DNA of 63,132 nucleotides from Thalassotalea sp. (lineage in GTDB: Bacteria; Pseudomonadota; Gammaproteobacteria; Enterobacterales; Alteromonadaceae), in contig JAKVCY010000018.1 in assembly GCA_022448425.1 (NCBI GenBank), positions 1 through 63,132 on the forward strand, given 5' to 3'. Below, in pieces: positions 22,941 to 32,964 of this stretch (its first letter is position 1; each line of letters begins with the position of its first letter). The notes under the pieces were generated by a model. It saw nothing but the letters and a program-made list of their open reading frames with translations, ran no database searches and was not told the DNA's origin. Both the position numbers and the translations under genes were made by a program.

Positions 22941-25099
22941 ATTCTGTCAGTTATCACTACCTTATTTCTGCCGCTATTCTTCGCTTGATACAAGCACTCA
23001 TCGGCGACCTTTACCCACTTCAATAAATCTTCAGAAAACTCAGCGTCCGCGATAATTGCGCCAAAGCTGCTGCTGGTCCGAAATATCTGTTGGTTGTCTT
23101 TATCGACAAACTCCGTTTCTGCGATTTTAACGCGTAGGTTTTCTAGCTTCTTAGCTAGTGCTGCGGCCGTAATGTATGGCGCAATCACTAGGAACTCCTC
23201 TCCACCGAAGCGAACAATGGTGTCGGTTTCGCGGCTAAACTCTTCACTTACTAGGCTAGCAACCTTAACCAATACCTCGTCACCAGCTAAGTGGCCATAG
23301 TTGTCATTGAGTCGTTTAAAATGATCTAAATCCATAATGATCACTGACATTAAGGCTAAATTTCGCTGCGCGGTCTTTTGGATATAGGCAAAGTTATTGT
23401 CTAGATATCGGCGATTATGGACCTTGGTGAGTCCGTCGTTAAGTGCCAATTCTTGCAGTTTTTCATTGGCTTGGTTCAAAGCACGAGTGCGCTCATTAAC
23501 CATTTGCTCGAGGTTTTTCTGGTGTACCTCTACCATGTTCTTGTCACGCTTAAGCTCTTGGTAGAGGTGGTTAATTTCAACGGCTGCCGATTCCCTTAAA
23601 GGCTTGAATGTGTCTATGGCTTTATTATCAAATTTATTGATTTGCTGAATGATAAAATTAAGTGGTTTGGTAATTCTTTGGCCAAACAAGAACGCTACAA
23701 TCGCCGACATTATTAGCGTAAAGAGAAGACTGACAAAAATCGCCAAATACTCTTGCTCCATTGCTTTAATGATAAGGTCGAAATCGATGATGGTGTAGAC
23801 CTGCCAGCCGGCTGGTGTCACCTTCTTAGCGTAAGCAAACACCTCGTTTGGCATAGATGACATAATAAAACGTTGCTGCTCAGCTGCATTGCTTATCGCG
23901 TCAAATTGGAACTCAGCCAATGGTTCAATGTTTAGCGTCGGATCAGCATAGATAATCTTGTTGTGTTGATCGGTAATGATGGTTTTGATGGGGATTATCC
24001 CCGACTGAGTTTCAGTAAATATCTGCAAAAAGCTAAGATCTAATGAGCCCTCTACAATGCCTGCTGGGGTTGTGAAGTCATTGTTTTGATAATACGGTGC
24101 GCTAATCGCAATGATAACGCTTCGACCAAAGCCTCTGCCCAGGAATACTGGCGATAGAAAAAGCGATTGATTGTTAATCGCTTGCTGAAAGTAGTCCCTG
24201 TCTTTAACTGAACTTTCTGTCATCGACGACATTAAGCTTGCGGGACTGGCATTGACGATTTCTCCGCTTTTGTCAGCTACGAGCATGGTAAGAAAACCTG
24301 CATAGCTTAAATGGGTTTGCTCCAATACAGTTTGTCTATCGATGTTTTGCCCGTGACTCATCCAATTGGCAGCGATAACAATAGCGCTTTTCTGGTTGTT
24401 AACAAAAAAGTGAATGGAGTCAGCTAGCTTTTGCGCTCGGTTTTCCAATGACGATTGCGTTGCCTGATGAGAAGAAACAATCAGACCACGACTGATGTAC
24501 AAGCTGGCACTAATAAGCGCCAATGTCGTGACAATTATGATTGCATAAACTAGTTGCTGGCTTAGTTTGCGCTTTATCCTTGGTTGTTGTCGCCAACTTA
24601 CGTCCATTCGACGATCAAGAATGAAAGCGATGATGCAGCCTATCGTGGCGTATATTGCAGCATTGAAACCCTGCTTTAGACTGACGAATAGCCAGTAAAC
24701 ATCTGGTTGGTTTGACGTGAGCCAAATAAGCAGTGCTGTTAGCGGCATACCTATAAGCAGCCAATAATATAGTTCGGCAAATAATACATATCGGCCGCGG
24801 CTGCGCAAATAGGAAATGACTAACGCTTCTAAGCCGAAGGTTAGGTAGCCAAAGGGGTGGCCCCAATAAAAGTACATCGGGGTGACCGCAATTAGAGCGA
24901 CTAGTAACGCAAGAGGCGGTCTAAACAACATAGCGCCAATGATAATAGCAGCATTGCCGAAAATGAGTTCTACATTAGTAAGAAAGGGCACTGAAAGTGA
25001 ATTGACCAATGCACCTATTATGCCCAACAAAATGGCGAGCAAAGCGGGTTGTAATCGATGCCAAATTGCTCGATTGTTAGGTACTGCTACATCCTGCAT
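22922..25099 (-). CDS. Membrane diguanylate cyclase with N-terminal multi-TM and dCache sensor domains
   Basis: The 725-residue protein has five or six N-terminal membrane segments (about residues 15-165), another at about 185-207, a large periplasmic dCache-like sensor (about 210-440, with DRDYFQQAI and SAPYY), a membrane helix near 455-475, a HAMP-like stretch (QRITKPLNFII), a coiled coil (MVNERTRALNQANEKLQ), and a GGDEF domain with GGEEF and an RETD I-site. It therefore should make c-di-GMP in response to an extracellular ligand. The N-terminal module resembles a MASE-type domain, but I cannot assign the subtype. hemY lies 6 bp upstream on the same strand, so it may be read from the hem operon. 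Confidence 0.88.
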   Translation of the reverse strand: MQDVAVPNNRAIWHRLQPALLAILLGIIGALVNSLSVPFLTNVELIFGNAAIIIGAMLFRPPLALLVALIAVTPMYFYWGHPFGYLTFGLEALVISYLRSRGRYVLFAELYYWLLIGMPLTALLIWLTSNQPDVYWLFVSLKQGFNAAIYATIGCIIAFILDRRMDVSWRQQPRIKRKLSQQLVYAIIIVTTLALISASLYISRGLIVSSHQATQSSLENRAQKLADSIHFFVNNQKSAIVIAANWMSHGQNIDRQTVLEQTHLSYAGFLTMLVADKSGEIVNASPASLMSSMTESSVKDRDYFQQAINNQSLFLSPVFLGRGFGRSVIIAISAPYYQNNDFTTPAGIVEGSLDLSFLQIFTETQSGIIPIKTIITDQHNKIIYADPTLNIEPLAEFQFDAISNAAEQQRFIMSSMPNEVFAYAKKVTPAGWQVYTIIDFDLIIKAMEQEYLAIFVSLLFTLIMSAIVAFLFGQRITKPLNFIIQQINKFDNKAIDTFKPLRESAAVEINHLYQELKRDKNMVEVHQKNLEQMVNERTRALNQANEKLQELALNDGLTKVHNRRYLDNNFAYIQKTAQRNLALMSVIIMDLDHFKRLNDNYGHLAGDEVLVKVASLVSEEFSRETDTIVRFGGEEFLVIAPYITAAALAKKLENLRVKIAETEFVDKDNQQIFRTSSSFGAIIADAEFSEDLLKWVKVADECLYQAKNSGRNKVVITDRIARVAP

Positions 25100-25105
25100 A
25101 GTGTG

Positions 25106-26293
25106 TTATTTGGCGAGCAAGACCTTAGTTGCTTGTTCAAATTTCCCCTGAGCCGCCAAAACGTGGCCAAAGGTGGCAATATCGACATCATCATTTTGCG
25201 ATGCATCGTCACCGCTATTAAGCAAACTATTAAATGCTCGTTCAGCTAGTGGCCAATCCTGATTGGATGCTGCTAGATGACCTAAACAGCTTAGCCAAAA
25301 TGAATTTTGTGGTGAACTTTGCAAGTGCTTTTGTACGGCACTAAGCAATGCTGTCGGCTTATGAAGTGGAAATAGCTTGATTTGGTTAATCAAGTTCTGA
25401 TTAACGCCTTTCTTAATTACTGGTACAAGCAATTTCTCTAGCGGTTCATTGATATTTGCCTTTGCTAATACGCGACAGTAAGCAATGATAATTTCGTCGT
25501 TTTGTTTATCTTTACGCGATAGACTTTGCCAGTAATTGTGCAGAGCATCGTTACTATGCTGCTTTAACAGCTCATTGAATTTTCCTTCAAATGCCTGCTG
25601 GGTCCATCGTTGAACCTTTGTTGTGTCTACATCTTTTGCTTTACGTGCTTTTGCGATAAAGCTAATGGCATTATCGAAACGCAGCTCTTGCAAACTCAAT
25701 TCAATTTCTTTTGCTAGCAAACGACTGTCGTGACAGATTTTTGTATGGTGTTGGTCCATCAATGCACGTGCATCGGCCAGTTTATTTTGCGTCATCAAAA
25801 TATCTAGCTTGACTAAGATGCTTTCAAGGTTTGTATTGCGTTGACTTGCCGTGTCTTGATCAAGCTTAGTGAGATAGTGATTGGCATTCGAATCCATCGA
25901 TTGTGCCTGTGCTGCATGCGCGGCAACCAAATAAGCCGCTTCTTCCTGCTGGCCAGCATCGGCACTTTTTGCCAACAACTGCTCTGCTTGCTGATAATCG
26001 CCTAGCACATAGGCCGCTATTCCTTTTCTAAAATTTTGCTCAGCTCTTTTTCTGCCAGCACCTGAGAACTTGCGCCAAGTACCTAAACTGATGTTCAGTC
26101 CGCCTTTGAATACTTTAAGGGCAATCATCAAAGCGATGAATAACACTGTAAGCAAGATGACCGCAGTAACAACAGTTGACTCAATCGTAATGTCACCCAT
26201 GGCGATAAGAATGTAACCTTTCTCATCAATTAGCATTGGACTCAATGCGACGGCTGCGAAAAATAGCAGCACAATTAGGATAATACGGATCAT
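25106..26293 (-). CDS. hemY: HemY-like membrane TPR protein
   Basis: HemY is an inner-membrane tetratricopeptide protein linked to haem synthesis by operon position; its molecular role is unsettled. The 395-residue product has two N-terminal membrane helices (about residues 1-20 and 40-62) and then helical repeats with TPR-like spacing (QNFRKGIAAYVLGDYQQAEQ; QDWPLAERAFNSLL). It overlaps hemX by 4 bp and is the last hem gene. It should not be confused with the protoporphyrinogen oxidase also called HemY in Bacillus. Confidence 0.9.
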   Translation of the reverse strand: MIRIILIVLLFFAAVALSPMLIDEKGYILIAMGDITIESTVVTAVILLTVLFIALMIALKVFKGGLNISLGTWRKFSGAGRKRAEQNFRKGIAAYVLGDYQQAEQLLAKSADAGQQEEAAYLVAAHAAQAQSMDSNANHYLTKLDQDTASQRNTNLESILVKLDILMTQNKLADARALMDQHHTKICHDSRLLAKEIELSLQELRFDNAISFIAKARKAKDVDTTKVQRWTQQAFEGKFNELLKQHSNDALHNYWQSLSRKDKQNDEIIIAYCRVLAKANINEPLEKLLVPVIKKGVNQNLINQIKLFPLHKPTALLSAVQKHLQSSPQNSFWLSCLGHLAASNQDWPLAERAFNSLLNSGDDASQNDDVDIATFGHVLAAQGKFEQATKVLLAK

Positions 26294-27546
26294 AAGTTTG
26301 CTCCGTCTGCTGCCGAAGTGGACGTTGCTTGGTCAGTTTCAACTGGTGACTGCTTAGATGTAGGCAATGGATTTGAACGCATTAAGGCTCGGGTTATCGC
26401 CTGCTGAGATAACAAAGTATCAGGCAAGGTTAATGAGATAGTCGCATTAGTTGTGCTATCTAAACTATCACTGAAGTTAACAACACGAACATCGTCTTGA
26501 TCAAAGTATTCACCCAACCAGCTTTGAGCATCGGCAATAGCGGCATCAAATATGACACTGTTTTGTTGACTTGCAGCCCATTGTGCAAGTTGTAGCTTCA
26601 AGCGAATATTTTGACGTAAGTTTTGTTGCTGGGTTGGTGTTAGCAGTGCTTCAACGTTTGATGTACGACGCTTCACCGTAATGAACTTAGCCAGTGTTTC
26701 TTGCCATGTCTTACGCAAATTCTCGCGCCAATCAGCAATATCTTCACTTAGTTCTAATTCGGGTTCATCTTCAAGCGACGTTGGCAGGTAAGCCATAGCA
26801 ATCGGCAAACTGTCGACTTGTTTGTTTAACGCCATTAGCTTTAACACAACGTCATCGGTCGCTAACTCTGGCAATAGCCTTAGTGTCTCAACATCTTGAC
26901 TGATGGCCTGTCTAACAGGAAGAAAAACTGGGTTGCCTAGCTCTTTGATTCGAGCATCAGCATCTAATAAAAGGTTGATGGCCGATTGACCATTTTTCTC
27001 TAGCCACATAGAGCGGGCAGCTATGCGAATTAAATACTCAGCTTCTTGGAGTAACCAATCTGAAGGCTGATTTTGCTGCAATGCGTTAGTTAATGCCTGT
27101 AGCTCTAGCATTTCTTGTTGAAGTGGAATAATCGCGGTTTGAACCAGTTGTTCGTTATTGGCCTGGCTTTGCGCACTTTGCTGATTAATCAAGGTTGCTA
27201 GTTGTGATTCGGTTTGACTAAGCGCTTGTGTTTGTTGGGCATTGAAAGACTCAGTTAACTGGTTCATCAACAACTGTTGCTGTTGTTGATGCCAAACGTA
27301 ACCGCCGCCAAGGCCTGCAACCGCTAGCAATGCAACAAGTAAGGCTAACAACGCTGTTTTTGAAACTGGCTGCTTCGCAGGTGTTACCGTTCTGCGTTTA
27401 GAAGGAGAAGATTTTGCAGCAGTAGAAGACGTTTTAGTCGCCGTTTTTACATCGGCTGAAGCCGTCGTTTCTGCTGACTTTTTATCGGCAGTCGGAGTTG
27501 TTACGTCGTCTTTTATCGCGGTAGTTGGCGTTTTCTTATCAGTCAT
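26290..27546 (-). CDS. hemX: HemX-like membrane protein (uroporphyrinogen-III C-methyltransferase-like annotation)
   Basis: The 418-residue protein has a Thr/Lys/Ala-rich cytoplasmic N-terminus (about residues 1-65), one membrane helix (LLALLVALLAVAGLGGGYVW), a Gln-rich coiled coil (about 90-165) and a helical periplasmic domain containing the conserved WLLQEAEYLIRIAARSMWL block. This matches HemX of the hemCDXY operon. The often-copied methyltransferase label is not supported by any SAM-binding motif I can see. It overlaps hemD by 8 bp and hemY by 4 bp. Confidence 0.92.
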   Translation of the reverse strand: MTDKKTPTTAIKDDVTTPTADKKSAETTASADVKTATKTSSTAAKSSPSKRRTVTPAKQPVSKTALLALLVALLAVAGLGGGYVWHQQQQQLLMNQLTESFNAQQTQALSQTESQLATLINQQSAQSQANNEQLVQTAIIPLQQEMLELQALTNALQQNQPSDWLLQEAEYLIRIAARSMWLEKNGQSAINLLLDADARIKELGNPVFLPVRQAISQDVETLRLLPELATDDVVLKLMALNKQVDSLPIAMAYLPTSLEDEPELELSEDIADWRENLRKTWQETLAKFITVKRRTSNVEALLTPTQQQNLRQNIRLKLQLAQWAASQQNSVIFDAAIADAQSWLGEYFDQDDVRVVNFSDSLDSTTNATISLTLPDTLLSQQAITRALMRSNPLPTSKQSPVETDQATSTSAADGANL

Positions 27547-28303
27547 TTATCGTTTCCAATTGCGTCAAAGCGCTAAGAATGGCTTGGTCATTTGCGCCGT
27601 TTGTGCAAACGATTCGCTTTAGCCCTAGTTGTTTGGCATTACGAGCTATACGCTCGCTTACTACTAGCCATAAGCATGTGTTTTGCCAGAAATTATCGTC
27701 ATTATCTGTTAATTGTACAACGCTTTCTAGTAAAGCGTTACTGCTAATAATTAGCGTATTAATACCTTTTTCGCGCCAGTACGCGACTTGTTCGGCGGAA
27801 ATGTGCTGCCAATCCCGCTTATAGCTTTCTATATAGTGATTACTAGCCCCTCGTGCTCGTAGGCCTTCTGCAATTAACTCCCTACCGCCATCGCCTCTAA
27901 CAATGATGACATCATGTCCACTAATGTTCTGGAGTGGCTCTAATGCGAGCACTCCTTCGCTATTGTGACGGTTTGGTACGAGTATGTCGTCAATACCCAA
28001 TTGTTTTAAGGCTTTTTCCGTTGCCGTACCAACGGCAACAATGCCTCTGTTGGGCCACTTGGTAATAGAAAGCAATTGTTCGGCAAATTTAACGGCTGCA
28101 ACACTAACGAAGATGAGCCAAGGATTATCGCAGCGCTCAACAACCTGATTGAGGTCATCTAGGCTTGCATTGGCTTGATAGGTAAAAAAGGTTTGTTGAA
28201 GGCTGTCAAAGCCAGCACTTTTTAAGGTGCTAGCTAGCTGACTGGCCTGAGGTTCAGGCCGAGTAATGAGGGGATAAGGTTTAGCGTTTAGATTAGCTAC
28301 CAT
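27539..28303 (-). CDS. hemD: Uroporphyrinogen-III synthase
   Basis: HemD closes hydroxymethylbilane with inversion of ring D to give uroporphyrinogen III. The 254-residue product starts [20 protein letters not shown] and shows the weakly conserved two-lobed pattern: [64 protein letters not shown]. Sequence conservation is low in this family, but position between hemC and hemX makes the call secure. It overlaps hemC by 11 bp. Confidence 0.93.
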   Translation of the reverse strand: MVANLNAKPYPLITRPEPQASQLASTLKSAGFDSLQQTFFTYQANASLDDLNQVVERCDNPWLIFVSVAAVKFAEQLLSITKWPNRGIVAVGTATEKALKQLGIDDILVPNRHNSEGVLALEPLQNISGHDVIIVRGDGGRELIAEGLRARGASNHYIESYKRDWQHISAEQVAYWREKGINTLIISSNALLESVVQLTDNDDNFWQNTCLWLVVSERIARNAKQLGLKRIVCTNGANDQAILSALTQLETIND

Positions 28304-29216
28304 ATACCTGTTTTAAAATACGCTCTGCACCTAACCCCAATAGCGTTTGAGCAAGCTTTTCACCTAACGCCTCGGCATCGTTTACATCACCTGAAATATC
28401 ACTTTCAATGATTTCACTGCCGTCGATCGCACCGACTAAGCCGCGCAAGTGAATCTGCTCATCAGCAATGATTGCGTAACTACCGATTGGCACCTGACAG
28501 CCGCCTTCAAGTGCTTTATTCATCGCGCGCTCTGCTAATACGCGTACACGGGTTTCTGCACATTCAAGTGGCGCTAATAACGCCTTGATTGTTTCGTCAT
28601 TAGTGCGGCATTCAATACCAACAGCGCCTTGACCATTTGCCGGTAGCATTTGCTCTGGTTCAATGAAGTTCTTGATGCGTTCTGGCATTTCTAAGCGAAT
28701 CAAACCCGCAGCTGCAAGAATAATCGCGTCGTATTGGCCTTCATCAAGTTTTGCTAAGCGCGTATTGACGTTGCCGCGAAGGTCGCGAATATCTAAGTCT
28801 GGACGTTGTGATTTTAGCTGGCATTGGCGACGCAGGCTTGAAGTGCCAACAATGGCACCTTCTGGTAGTTCGTCGATGCTGCCGTATGTGTTTGATACAA
28901 ACGCGTCGCGAGGATCTTCACGAGGGCAAATAACCTCTAACCCTAATCCTTCTGGGAACTCTACAGGCACATCTTTCATTGAATGCACAGCAATGTCTGC
29001 ACGCCCTTCTAGCATGGCGACTTCAAGTTCTTTAACGAATAGGCCTTTACCACCCACTTTAGCCAACGGTGTGTCTAAAATGATGTCGCCTTTTGTGGTC
29101 ATTGGTACAAGCTCAACCGTAATGTCGTCGTGGAAGTGCTCAAGTTGCGCTTTTACATATTCGGCTTGCCACAAGGCGAGCGCGCTTTTGCGCGTTGCAA
29201 TTCTAACAGTTGTCAT
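28293..29216 (-). CDS. hemC: Porphobilinogen deaminase (hydroxymethylbilane synthase)
   Basis: HemC polymerises four porphobilinogens to hydroxymethylbilane. The 307-residue protein starts [19 protein letters not shown] and has the [32 protein letters not shown] and IILAAAGL blocks. The cofactor-bearing Cys is in [12 protein letters not shown]. cyaY lies 17 bp upstream on the same strand, so cyaY-hemC-hemD-hemX-hemY read as one unit; co-expression of frataxin with haem genes fits shared iron handling. Confidence 0.97.
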   Translation of the reverse strand: MTTVRIATRKSALALWQAEYVKAQLEHFHDDITVELVPMTTKGDIILDTPLAKVGGKGLFVKELEVAMLEGRADIAVHSMKDVPVEFPEGLGLEVICPREDPRDAFVSNTYGSIDELPEGAIVGTSSLRRQCQLKSQRPDLDIRDLRGNVNTRLAKLDEGQYDAIILAAAGLIRLEMPERIKNFIEPEQMLPANGQGAVGIECRTNDETIKALLAPLECAETRVRVLAERAMNKALEGGCQVPIGSYAIIADEQIHLRGLVGAIDGSEIIESDISGDVNDAEALGEKLAQTLLGLGAERILKQVYGS

Positions 29217-29233
29217 GGGAATTCTCTTTGTGT

Positions 29234-29554
29234 TTACGGCTGGCTTAATTCAATCTTGGCGTCTGCTTGAGTGCTAACGGCATTTGATAGGAATTGCCAT
29301 AATTCATCGCCCGCGCGTTTATCAACCCATTGCTCGTCTTGATAAAGGAAGTGGTGTCCATTGAATTTGGTGGCAACCCAAATTTCATGCAATGGTGCTT
29401 GTTTGTTAATGATGATTTTACTGCCGTTCTTAAATGTTAGGGTTAGCATGCCGCTAATGCCTTCGTAATCTATATCTGTGCCGCAATCTTCAATGGCTTC
29501 TTCAATTGCAAGTAGTAACTCATCGGCGATGAAATTGTATTGGCTATCGTTCAT
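29234..29554 (-). CDS. cyaY: Iron-sulfur cluster assembly protein CyaY (bacterial frataxin)
   Basis: Frataxin binds iron and modulates cysteine desulfurase IscS. The 106-residue product has the acidic first helix ([16 protein letters not shown]) and the sheet motifs [32 protein letters not shown] and [11 protein letters not shown]. Usual length and fold pattern. It is divergent from lptM-lysA-dapF as in enterobacteria, but a 277-bp repeat element has entered the intergenic region 80 bp upstream. An extended -10-like TGGTATTAT on the minus strand near 29605 is a possible promoter. Confidence 0.96.
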   Translation of the reverse strand: MNDSQYNFIADELLLAIEEAIEDCGTDIDYEGISGMLTLTFKNGSKIIINKQAPLHEIWVATKFNGHHFLYQDEQWVDKRAGDELWQFLSNAVSTQADAKIELSQP

Positions 29555-29633
29555 TTATCTGATCCAAGAATGATAAGACTTGTATTTGTTGATATGCATA
29601 TGCGTATAATACCAGCCATGTAGGTTAATACTA

Positions 29634-29910
29634 GGGTCTGTTAACCTTTCAGGGTTAAATTTTGTTCGAATTAAATGCATTTTTATCGAGGCACTTGCGA
29701 TACGCATAGTTATTCTAGGCACAGAGCAAGTAACAATGAGAAAAATGCCTTTAAACGAATCCCTTTTACTAGATATTTGGGACACCATTTATGATGCCTT
29801 TCTACAGCGTTATCGCTTATTTATGTGGAATAACCACACGGCATAAGCTCTACTTTGTATAAAAACATCATAAATTACTGCAATAATAGCCTCGAATGAT
29901 CAACAGACCC
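29634..29910. mobile_element. MITE-like element with GGGTCTGTT terminal inverted repeats
   Basis: The 277-bp segment starts GGGTCTGTTAACCTTT, and its other end read on the minus strand starts GGGTCTGTTGATCATT, so the outer nine bases are perfect inverted repeats and the next seven partly match. It fills the cyaY-lptM intergenic space. Related ends are seen at 20553-20606 and, as a short palindrome, at 8063-8082. No transposase is encoded and no clear target duplication is visible. This explains most of the gene-free stretch 29555-29962. Confidence 0.7.
29736..29846 (+). CDS. 36-codon ORF inside the MITE-like element
   Basis: ATG 29736 opens a 36-residue frame with composition unlike random sequence: MRKMPLNESLLLDIWD, then an aromatic-rich stretch (FLQRYRLFMWNNH). 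It could be a remnant of a mobile-element gene or a small protein. There is no ribosome-binding site of note (AAGTAACA precedes it). No family recognised; translation is unproven. Confidence 0.3.
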   Translation: MRKMPLNESLLLDIWDTIYDAFLQRYRLFMWNNHTA

Positions 29911-29962
29911 CCGCTTGTATCGCGAATATTTACTGTCAAAATAGTGGGCTAAATCAATAAAA

Positions 29963-30133
29963 ATGAACAGAAAATCATCTCCTTTGCTACTCGCTGCTTT
30001 TTCACTGTGTTTTCTTGTTGCTTGCGGCAATAAAGGCCCGCTTTATCAAACACCAGAACAGCCTGCGACAACACCAACGAAACAACCAATACAACAACCG
30101 ACATCACCTTTGTTAGTAGAAGAGAATATCTAG
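29963..30133 (+). CDS. lptM: Small lipoprotein LptM (YifL-like)
   Basis: The 56-residue lipoprotein has a signal ending in LVACGNKGPLYQTP; the lipobox Cys followed by GNKGPLY is the hallmark of LptM, which binds the LptDE outer-membrane LPS translocon. After it comes a Pro/Gln/Thr-rich tail. The TAG stop overlaps the lysA GTG start (TAGTG). The gene sits upstream of lysA-dapF as expected. Confidence 0.9.
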   Translation: MNRKSSPLLLAAFSLCFLVACGNKGPLYQTPEQPATTPTKQPIQQPTSPLLVEENI

Positions 30134-31398
30134 TGGATTATTTTAACTATCAAGCTGATGCTAATGGCGCTCAGATGCTTTATGCAGAAGACTGTGCCGT
30201 TAACGATATTGCCCAAACGTATCAAACCCCTGTTTATGTTTACTCTCGTGCAACAATAGAACGCCACTGGCATGCTTTTGACAACGCTGCTGGTGAGTTA
30301 CCTCATATGGTGTGCTACGCGGTTAAGGCTAACAGTAATCTGGCTGTGTTAAATGTGATGGCGCGATTAGGCTCTGGCTTTGATATTGTCTCTGAAGGTG
30401 AGCTAGCGCGAGTTATTGCCGCAGGTGGTGACCCCAAAAAAGTGGTGTTTTCAGGCGTCGGTAAAAAGTCTTCTGAAATCGCATATGCATTAAAACAAGG
30501 CATTTACTGCTTTAACATTGAATCAGCATCTGAATTGGAACGTATTAATCGGGTTGCAGGTGAAATGAATGTCAAAGCGCCAATCTCATTCAGAGTAAAC
30601 CCAGATGTTGATGCAGGTACACATCCTTATATTTCAACGGGCCTAAAAGAGAATAAATTTGGTATTTCAATTGATCAAGCGCCAGCGTTGTACCAATACG
30701 CAGCGTCGCTAGAAAACGTTGTCGTAAAAGGCGTTGATTGTCATATCGGCTCGCAACTTACCGAAGTTAAGCCGTTCTTAGACGCTCTCGATCGCGTTTT
30801 AATGCTGATTGATAAGCTGGTAAGCATAGGTATTAAACTATCTCATTTGGATGTCGGTGGTGGACTCGGTGTATGTTACCAGGACGAACAGCCGCCCCAC
30901 CCTAATGACTACGCCAAAGCAATGGCAGAAAAGCTACAAGGCTACGATCTGACGCTCATCTATGAACCGGGACGCGCGATTATGGCTAATGCCGGTATTT
31001 TGGTGACCGAAGTAGAGTTTTTGAAAACGAATCAGGACAAGCATTTTGCGATTGTCGATGCAGCGATGAATGATTTATTACGTCCTTCGTTGTATCAAGC
31101 TTGGCAAAATATTATTCCGGTAGAACCACGCGACGGTGAATCGAAATCTTATGATATCGTGGGACCTATTTGTGAAACTGGCGATTTCTTGGGGAGAGAC
31201 CGTGAATTATGTATTGAGGAAGGCGATTTACTCGCGGTGCGTTCTTCAGGTGCTTATGGCTTTACCATGAGTTCAAATTATAATAGTCGTCCGCGAATCG
31301 CTGAAGTGATGGTTGATGGCGGCCAAAGCACTTTGGTGCGTGCACGCGAAACAATAGAGCAGCTATGGCAAGGTGAACAGCTGCTTGCAGACAAATAA
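30133..31398 (+). CDS. lysA: Diaminopimelate decarboxylase
   Basis: LysA converts meso-diaminopimelate to lysine. The 421-residue PLP enzyme shows the alanine-racemase-type barrel with the PLP lysine in CYAVKANSN, HIGSQ, the phosphate-binding GGGLGV, EPGRAIMANAG, and the C-terminal CETGDFLGRDR and SSGAYGFTMSSNYNSRPR. The GTG start overlaps the stop of lptM. dapF follows 10 bp later, so two lysine/peptidoglycan genes are coupled. Confidence 0.97.
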   Translation: MDYFNYQADANGAQMLYAEDCAVNDIAQTYQTPVYVYSRATIERHWHAFDNAAGELPHMVCYAVKANSNLAVLNVMARLGSGFDIVSEGELARVIAAGGDPKKVVFSGVGKKSSEIAYALKQGIYCFNIESASELERINRVAGEMNVKAPISFRVNPDVDAGTHPYISTGLKENKFGISIDQAPALYQYAASLENVVVKGVDCHIGSQLTEVKPFLDALDRVLMLIDKLVSIGIKLSHLDVGGGLGVCYQDEQPPHPNDYAKAMAEKLQGYDLTLIYEPGRAIMANAGILVTEVEFLKTNQDKHFAIVDAAMNDLLRPSLYQAWQNIIPVEPRDGESKSYDIVGPICETGDFLGRDRELCIEEGDLLAVRSSGAYGFTMSSNYNSRPRIAEVMVDGGQSTLVRARETIEQLWQGEQLLADK

Positions 31399-31408
31399 GA
31401 ACGAGTAG

Positions 31409-32236
31409 ATGCTGTTAAACTTTTCTAAAATGCATGGTTTAGGCAATGACTTTATGGTCGTTGATAATGTGACCCAAAACGTCTACTTGCCAAACGATCA
31501 AATTAAAAAGCTAGCGAACCGAAATTTTGGCGTTGGTTTTGATCAATTGTTGGTGGTTGAGCCACCTTATGACCCAGATTTAGACTTTCACTACCGTATT
31601 TTTAATGCTGACGGCAGCGAAGTTGCGCAATGTGGTAACGGTGCTCGCTGTTTTGCGCGTTTCGTACGCAGCAAGGGTTTAACGAATCGCAATAAAATTC
31701 GTGTTTCAACACACAGTGGCAAGATGACGCTATACGTTGAGCGTGACGGCAATATCTCCGTCAACATGCCAGTGCCGCAATTTGAGCCTAATCAAATCCC
31801 ATTTAAAGCGCAAAAAGTTGAAGGTACGTACATTATTCGCGCCAGTGAAACCGTATTGTGTGGCGTGGTATCTATGGGTAACCCGCACTGTGTCGTCACC
31901 GTTGATAATGTTGATGAAGCACCACTTGAGACACTCGGCAAAGAATTAGAACAACACGAAAGATTTCCAAAAGGCGTTAATGTTGGCTTTATGGAAATCG
32001 TTTCTAGCGATTATGTTAAATTGCGCGTTTTTGAACGCGGTGTTGGTGAAACACTAGCGTGTGGCAGTGGTGCTTGCGCAGCTGTAGTGATTGGTCAAAC
32101 ACAGAAAAAGCTTGGCAAGCAAGTCACGGTTGAGTTGCCAGGCGGAAAATTACGAATATTTTGGAAAGGTCCTGGCCACCCAGTGAAGATGTCTGGCCCT
32201 GCTTCCCATGTTTTTGATGGACAAATGCATATATGA
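31409..32236 (+). CDS. dapF: Diaminopimelate epimerase
   Basis: DapF interconverts LL- and meso-diaminopimelate for peptidoglycan and lysine. The 275-residue product has both catalytic cysteines, in [13 protein letters not shown] and [11 protein letters not shown], and the start [15 protein letters not shown]. It ends in TGA overlapping the DUF484 start by 4 bp. Length and motifs match E. coli DapF. Confidence 0.97.
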   Translation: MLLNFSKMHGLGNDFMVVDNVTQNVYLPNDQIKKLANRNFGVGFDQLLVVEPPYDPDLDFHYRIFNADGSEVAQCGNGARCFARFVRSKGLTNRNKIRVSTHSGKMTLYVERDGNISVNMPVPQFEPNQIPFKAQKVEGTYIIRASETVLCGVVSMGNPHCVVTVDNVDEAPLETLGKELEQHERFPKGVNVGFMEIVSSDYVKLRVFERGVGETLACGSGACAAVVIGQTQKKLGKQVTVELPGGKLRIFWKGPGHPVKMSGPASHVFDGQMHI

Positions 32237-32922
32237 GCGAACAAAAAACGGTACAGCTAGATGAGCTACCACTAAACGATGAATTAGTGGCCCGTTATTT
32301 AGAAGATAACCCTGAGTTTTTCAACCGCAACCCTGAGCTTGTAACTCAATTGCGTATTCAAGATCCACACCGTGGAACGATCTCGTTAGTCGAGCGACAG
32401 CAGCAGCAACTTCGCCATAAGGTACAGGGCCTAGAAGAAGAAATTACACAGTTAATGTCGATTGCCAACAGCAATGAACAATTATTCAGACTATACAGTG
32501 ATTTGTACCTGCAGCTAATTGATACCGACTCAATTGAGACACTTTTCTCAACGTTGCAAAAAGCAACTCTAGAGCTGTTATCTCTGTCGGATTTGAAAAT
32601 TTGGTTCACCGAAGCGTTCAGTGTTGATCACCCAAGTGTTGTTGCAAATGACTGCTCTGAAGTGATAAATGGACGTTTAGAAAAGGACGACTACTATTTT
32701 GGCCGTCTTCAGCAAAGTGAACAGCAATTAATTTTTGGTCATACAAACGCTGGCTCGGTAGTGTTAATTAAACTTACTCATGAAGAGCAACTATTAGGTT
32801 TCTTGGCGATCAGCTCAAGCGATGCCGATCATTTCGACCCTCGTATGGATACCTTACTTCTCAGTCAATTTAGAAAATTAGTTGCTAAACTTCTTTTTCA
32901 ACAACTAACGAATGCGGCGTAA
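32233..32922 (+). CDS. DUF484 (YigA-type) GAF-like protein
   Basis: The 229-residue cytoplasmic protein has the DUF484 N-terminus ([19 protein letters not shown]), a coiled coil ([20 protein letters not shown]) and a GAF-like C-terminal domain ending in [21 protein letters not shown]. The family lies almost always between dapF and xerC. The function is unknown. Here the next gene is yigB after only 42 bp; xerC is absent. Confidence 0.9.
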   Translation: MSEQKTVQLDELPLNDELVARYLEDNPEFFNRNPELVTQLRIQDPHRGTISLVERQQQQLRHKVQGLEEEITQLMSIANSNEQLFRLYSDLYLQLIDTDSIETLFSTLQKATLELLSLSDLKIWFTEAFSVDHPSVVANDCSEVINGRLEKDDYYFGRLQQSEQQLIFGHTNAGSVVLIKLTHEEQLLGFLAISSSDADHFDPRMDTLLLSQFRKLVAKLLFQQLTNAA

Positions 32923-32964
32923 TTGCAAACATTGCGTTAGATACAGAGACTAAACGAACAATAC

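Noticed and set aside
26290..27546. Methyltransferase activity for HemX
   Set aside because: No SAM-binding motif is seen; the annotation is inherited by operon position.
29555..29788. Minus-strand ORF in the cyaY-lptM gap
   Set aside because: It lies mostly inside the repeat element, with no recognisable domain or ribosome-binding site.
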